Positions 61,855 through 64,000 of a stretch of DNA of 64,000 nucleotides are shown here, one piece after another. The DNA is from Bacillus sp. BA3 (lineage in GTDB: Bacteria; Bacillota; Bacilli; Bacillales; DSM-1321): assembly GCA_002835675.1 (NCBI GenBank), contig PIZR01000006.1, forward strand, positions 53,754 through 117,753. Reading direction: 5' to 3'. The position numbers and the translations under genes were made by a program. The notes beneath the pieces are model-generated. The model did not search any database. It saw only the letters and a list, made by a program, of their open reading frames with translations, and was not told the origin of the DNA. The first letter of the stretch is position 1. Every line of letters starts with the position of its first letter.

Positions 61855-63233
61855 ACAGTCAGGATTTAGAACAATGGGATAAGGAATATGTATGGCATCC
61901 GTTCACACAAATGAAAACGTATCGGGAAAGCAAACCGCTGATCATCGAGCGCGGCGAAGGCAGCTACCTGATTGATGTGGATGGCAAACGCTACCTCGAC
62001 GGCTATGCTTCATTATGGGTGAACGTGCACGGGCATAACGAGCCGGAATTAAACGGCGCCCTAATTGAACAAGTGAATAAAGTTGCGCACTCCACGCTGC
62101 TGGGATCTGCGAATGTACCATCGATTCTACTGGCAAAAAAGCTGGCCGAGATCACTCCTGGTTCTTTATCGAAAGTCTTCTACTCCGACACGGGATCTGC
62201 CGCTGTTGAAATCGCCCTTAAAGTCGCATATCAATATTGGCAAAATATCGATCCCGTCAAGCATCAGAATAAAAACAAATTCGTCTCACTTGACGAAGCA
62301 TACCATGGCGATACTGTCGGAGCTGTGAGTGTGGGCGGAATGGATCTATACCATAGAATCTTTAAGCCCCTCTTATTTCAACGGATTTCCGCCCCTTCAC
62401 CATATGCCTATCACATGACTGAGTATGGAGATCAAGAAGCCGTGAAAAACCATTGTTTGAAGGAACTGGAGCAGTTACTGGAGAAACAATCAGAGGAAAT
62501 TGCAGGATTGATCATCGAGCCGCTTGTGCAGGGAGCAGCAGGCATCATAACCCATCCCCAAGGCTTTTTGAAAGAGGTCGAACAATTATGCAAAAAGTAC
62601 AATATCCTCTTAATTTGTGACGAGGTGGCCGTAGGATTCGGTCGCACCGGTACAATGTTTGCCTGCGAACAGGAGGATGTCGTCCCTGATATCATGTGTA
62701 TGGGTAAAGGGATCACTGGGGGATATATGCCACTCGCAGCAACCATCATGACCGAGCAGATCTTTCATTCCTTTTTGGGGGAAAGAGAAGAACATAAAAC
62801 CTTCTATCACGGCCACACCTATACAGGAAATCAGCTAGCCTGTGCACTGGCCCTGAAGAATATCGAGCTAATGGAAAGCCGCAATCTCATTAAAGACATC
62901 CAGAAAAAATCTAAATATCTATCACAAAGACTGCAAACGCTATACGAACTCCCGATAGTCGGCGATATCCGCCAGCGCGGCTTCATGATTGGAGTGGAAA
63001 TCGTTAAAGACAGCCAAACAAAAGAAACGTTCACCCTCCAAGAGAATGTCGTTTCCGGAATCATCCATACAGCACGGGAAAATGGCCTGATCATTCGGGA
63101 ACTTGGTCCAGTCATCACGATGATGCCGATCCTTTCCATGTCAGAAAAGGAACTCGATTTCATGGTCCAAACCGTCTACCGTGCCATTAAGGAAGTCTCC
63201 ATTCATAAAGGATTGATTCCAGCAGCTAACTGA
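61851..63233 (+). CDS. bioA: Adenosylmethionine-8-amino-7-oxononanoate aminotransferase
   Basis: A 460-aa class III PLP aminotransferase producing DAPA from KAPA. Conserved blocks: VWHPFTQMKTY, YLDGYASLWVNVHGH, the PLP phosphate site SDTGSAAVEIALKVA, YHGDTVGAVSVGG, and the PLP lysine in MGKGITGGYMPLA. Ends with AIKEVSIHKG. Overlaps bioD by ATGA. The pathway step before it (bioF) and the pimeloyl-supplying genes (bioI or bioW) are not in this window. Confidence 0.94.
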   Translation: MNSQDLEQWDKEYVWHPFTQMKTYRESKPLIIERGEGSYLIDVDGKRYLDGYASLWVNVHGHNEPELNGALIEQVNKVAHSTLLGSANVPSILLAKKLAEITPGSLSKVFYSDTGSAAVEIALKVAYQYWQNIDPVKHQNKNKFVSLDEAYHGDTVGAVSVGGMDLYHRIFKPLLFQRISAPSPYAYHMTEYGDQEAVKNHCLKELEQLLEKQSEEIAGLIIEPLVQGAAGIITHPQGFLKEVEQLCKKYNILLICDEVAVGFGRTGTMFACEQEDVVPDIMCMGKGITGGYMPLAATIMTEQIFHSFLGEREEHKTFYHGHTYTGNQLACALALKNIELMESRNLIKDIQKKSKYLSQRLQTLYELPIVGDIRQRGFMIGVEIVKDSQTKETFTLQENVVSGIIHTARENGLIIRELGPVITMMPILSMSEKELDFMVQTVYRAIKEVSIHKGLIPAAN

Positions 63234-63242
63234 TACACAAAG

Positions 63243-63276
63243 AACCGGAAGAGCAGAGCTCATCCGGTTCCTTCTA
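63243..63276 (+). terminator. Terminator of bioYDA
   Basis: GAACCGGA and TCCGGTTC pair around AGAGCAGAGCTCA, followed by CTTCTATACTTT. Confidence 0.65.
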
Positions 63277-63616
63277 TACTTTGTAGGGACTTCGTGAAGA
63301 AAGATCAAAGATATTACATTGTTTTCAAGGAACGTAATACTATTTATGCAGATGAAAATTTAAGGATTCTAAGTAAATACCCCTAATGATTCCATTCTCT
63401 TTCTGCCCGTTTTTAAATCTTAAAGATGTACCTTTTACACGAATTTGGATTGTCCATAAATTTGGCATCGTTTATTTAAATGGCTTTTTTGCTTGTTTCA
63501 AAATTTCCCCAAGCTGCCCATCCTGTCTGCGTCATATATTTTTTCTCCTTATAAAAAAGAAAAGAAAGGTCATCCTAATGGAGTAATTCCAATAATGACA
63601 TAAGGAGAGAAGCTAC
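63277..63616. other. Intergenic region, nothing recognised
   Basis: About 340 AT-rich bases. A 66-codon frame (63386-63586) lacks a ribosome site and protein-like composition. The last part contains AAGGAGAG, the ribosome site of the small gene that follows. Confidence 0.5.
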
Positions 63617-63829
63617 ATGCCTCAACAACAAATTGATATCAATCAATTAAACCAAGCAAAGGCAAACGTTACCCTAACACAAACCTTACTTTCACAAGCA
63701 ATTGAAAAATCTTCCTCTGATCCAACTTTGGCACAAGAAGCCATTAAACAAGCAGCTCAAGAAATCGCACAAGCCCAGTCTTCCGTAAATCAGGTTTACA
63801 GTGCAGTTCAAGCTCAGCAAGCAGAATGA
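63617..63829 (+). CDS. Small Gln/Ala-rich helical protein, 70 aa
   Basis: Starts ATG after AAGGAGAG. The sequence is almost wholly helical and polar: DINQLNQAKANVTLTQTLLSQAI and AQEAIKQAAQEIAQAQSSVNQ. It contains no Cys, Trp, Met beyond the start, or Gly. Gln and Ala make up close to half. Such composition suggests a coiled coil; some spore or surface small proteins look like this, but no family is recognised. It is followed by a strong terminator. Confidence 0.7.
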   Translation: MPQQQIDINQLNQAKANVTLTQTLLSQAIEKSSSDPTLAQEAIKQAAQEIAQAQSSVNQVYSAVQAQQAE

Positions 63830-63849
63830 TTTTGGGAAAATGAAAATAA

Positions 63850-63886
63850 AAGAGGCCTATCCCAATTGAGGAATAGGCCTTTTAAT
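63850..63886. terminator. Bidirectional terminator after the 70-aa gene
   Basis: AAAGAGGCCTATCCC/AATTGA/GGAATAGGCCTTTT form a strong hairpin with A and T flanks, between convergent genes. Confidence 0.87.
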
Positions 63887-63916
63887 AACGAATGTTTTTG
63901 GTGCATCCAAGCTTTT

Positions 63917-64000
63917 TCAGACCCACTTCTTAAAAGGCGGTATACTTTGAGGGAATTTAAACGTATTGTATGGATCATATCTCGTTTTAACTTCCCGAAG
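63917..64000 (-). CDS. FAD-linked oxidoreductase (BBE domain), C-terminal end
   Basis: Only the last 27 codons are inside the window. The peptide LREVKTRYDPYNTFKFPQ followed by SIPPFKKWV is the typical C-terminus of berberine-bridge-type FAD-linked oxidases in Bacillus. The rest of the gene lies beyond the right edge. Confidence 0.75.
   Translation of the reverse strand, partial: LREVKTRYDPYNTFKFPQSIPPFKKWV

Noticed and set aside
63386-63586. 66-aa frame before the small helical protein gene
   Set aside because: No ribosome site and unlikely composition; AT-rich intergenic sequence.

Overview
The window looks like chromosome from a low-GC, Bacillus-type Firmicute. The gene set is classic Bacillaceae: ktr potassium uptake behind a c-di-AMP riboswitch, a T-box, a Mn-type riboswitch, the bdbCD pair, pgcA/galU/galE with a teichoic-acid-type transferase, an RsbR-like stressosome protein, YhgE/Pip, the kdg/kdu pectin-sugar genes and a BirA-box biotin regulon. 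A Peribacillus/'Bacillus simplex'-like host is my guess from gene style and from the TTCGACC-type tandem arrays; I did not verify it. No tRNA, rRNA, phage, insertion sequence with a transposase, or CRISPR array is visible.

Layout. 1-3.2 kb: end of a tandem-repeat array, a drug-export type ABC pair and a divergent TetR regulator. 3.5-5.9 kb: c-di-AMP riboswitch and ktrB-ktrA. 6-11.3 kb: RsbR-like protein, two SAM methyltransferases, a PadR / helical-prefix-pentapeptide / 32-aa membrane peptide operon, and a PhzF protein. 11.4-12.6 kb: T-box (specifier read as Ile) in front of an ATP-grasp protein. 12.6-20.8 kb: repeat array, then galE, a 1216-aa teichoic-type transferase fused to a GT-B glycosyltransferase, galU and pgcA (UDP-sugar and wall polymer supply). 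21-24 kb: NmrA-type oxidoreductase, bdbC-bdbD and a divergent YwnA-like Rrf2 regulator, all three promoters carrying paired TGTAA-N9-TTACA sites. 24-29.7 kb: nine-SH3 glucosaminidase, Mn-type riboswitch, small kinase-like protein, lipoprotein, SRPBCC-ArsR operon. 29.7-41.6 kb: YhgE with its Rrf2 regulator, thioredoxin-like protein, decayed genes, an M20 hydrolase, pentapeptide, DUF4306 and DUF6944-like proteins, and a MarR-MFS operon. 41.6-47 kb: YtrA-like GntR/ABC operon, AAA ATPase, DUF4937 and GrpB proteins. 47-52.3 kb: kdgT, kdgK, kduI, kduD and a LacI regulator. 52.4-59 kb: frameshifted GrpB gene, small membrane proteins, VanZ, a MITE-like insertion in the modA terminator, and a deacetylase-DedA-glycosyltransferase operon. 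59-63.2 kb: divergent bioB and bioYDA, each with a BirA box. The window ends inside a FAD-linked oxidase gene on the minus strand.

Most interesting points: (1) four SH3/GW-type modules inserted between the two halves of a GT-B glycosyltransferase that is itself fused to a TagF-like domain; (2) a three-promoter regulon inferred from abutting TGTAA-N9-TTACA dyads, linking a YwnA-like Rrf2 protein to disulfide-bond formation; (3) a T-box upstream of an ATP-grasp ligase rather than a synthetase or transporter; (4) a Mn-type riboswitch followed by two stacked terminators and a kinase-like gene; (5) a mobile repeat family, one copy of which sits in the modA terminator with a 14-bp target duplication; (6) tandem arrays built from 20-21-bp half-units, i.e. 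about two turns of the DNA helix.
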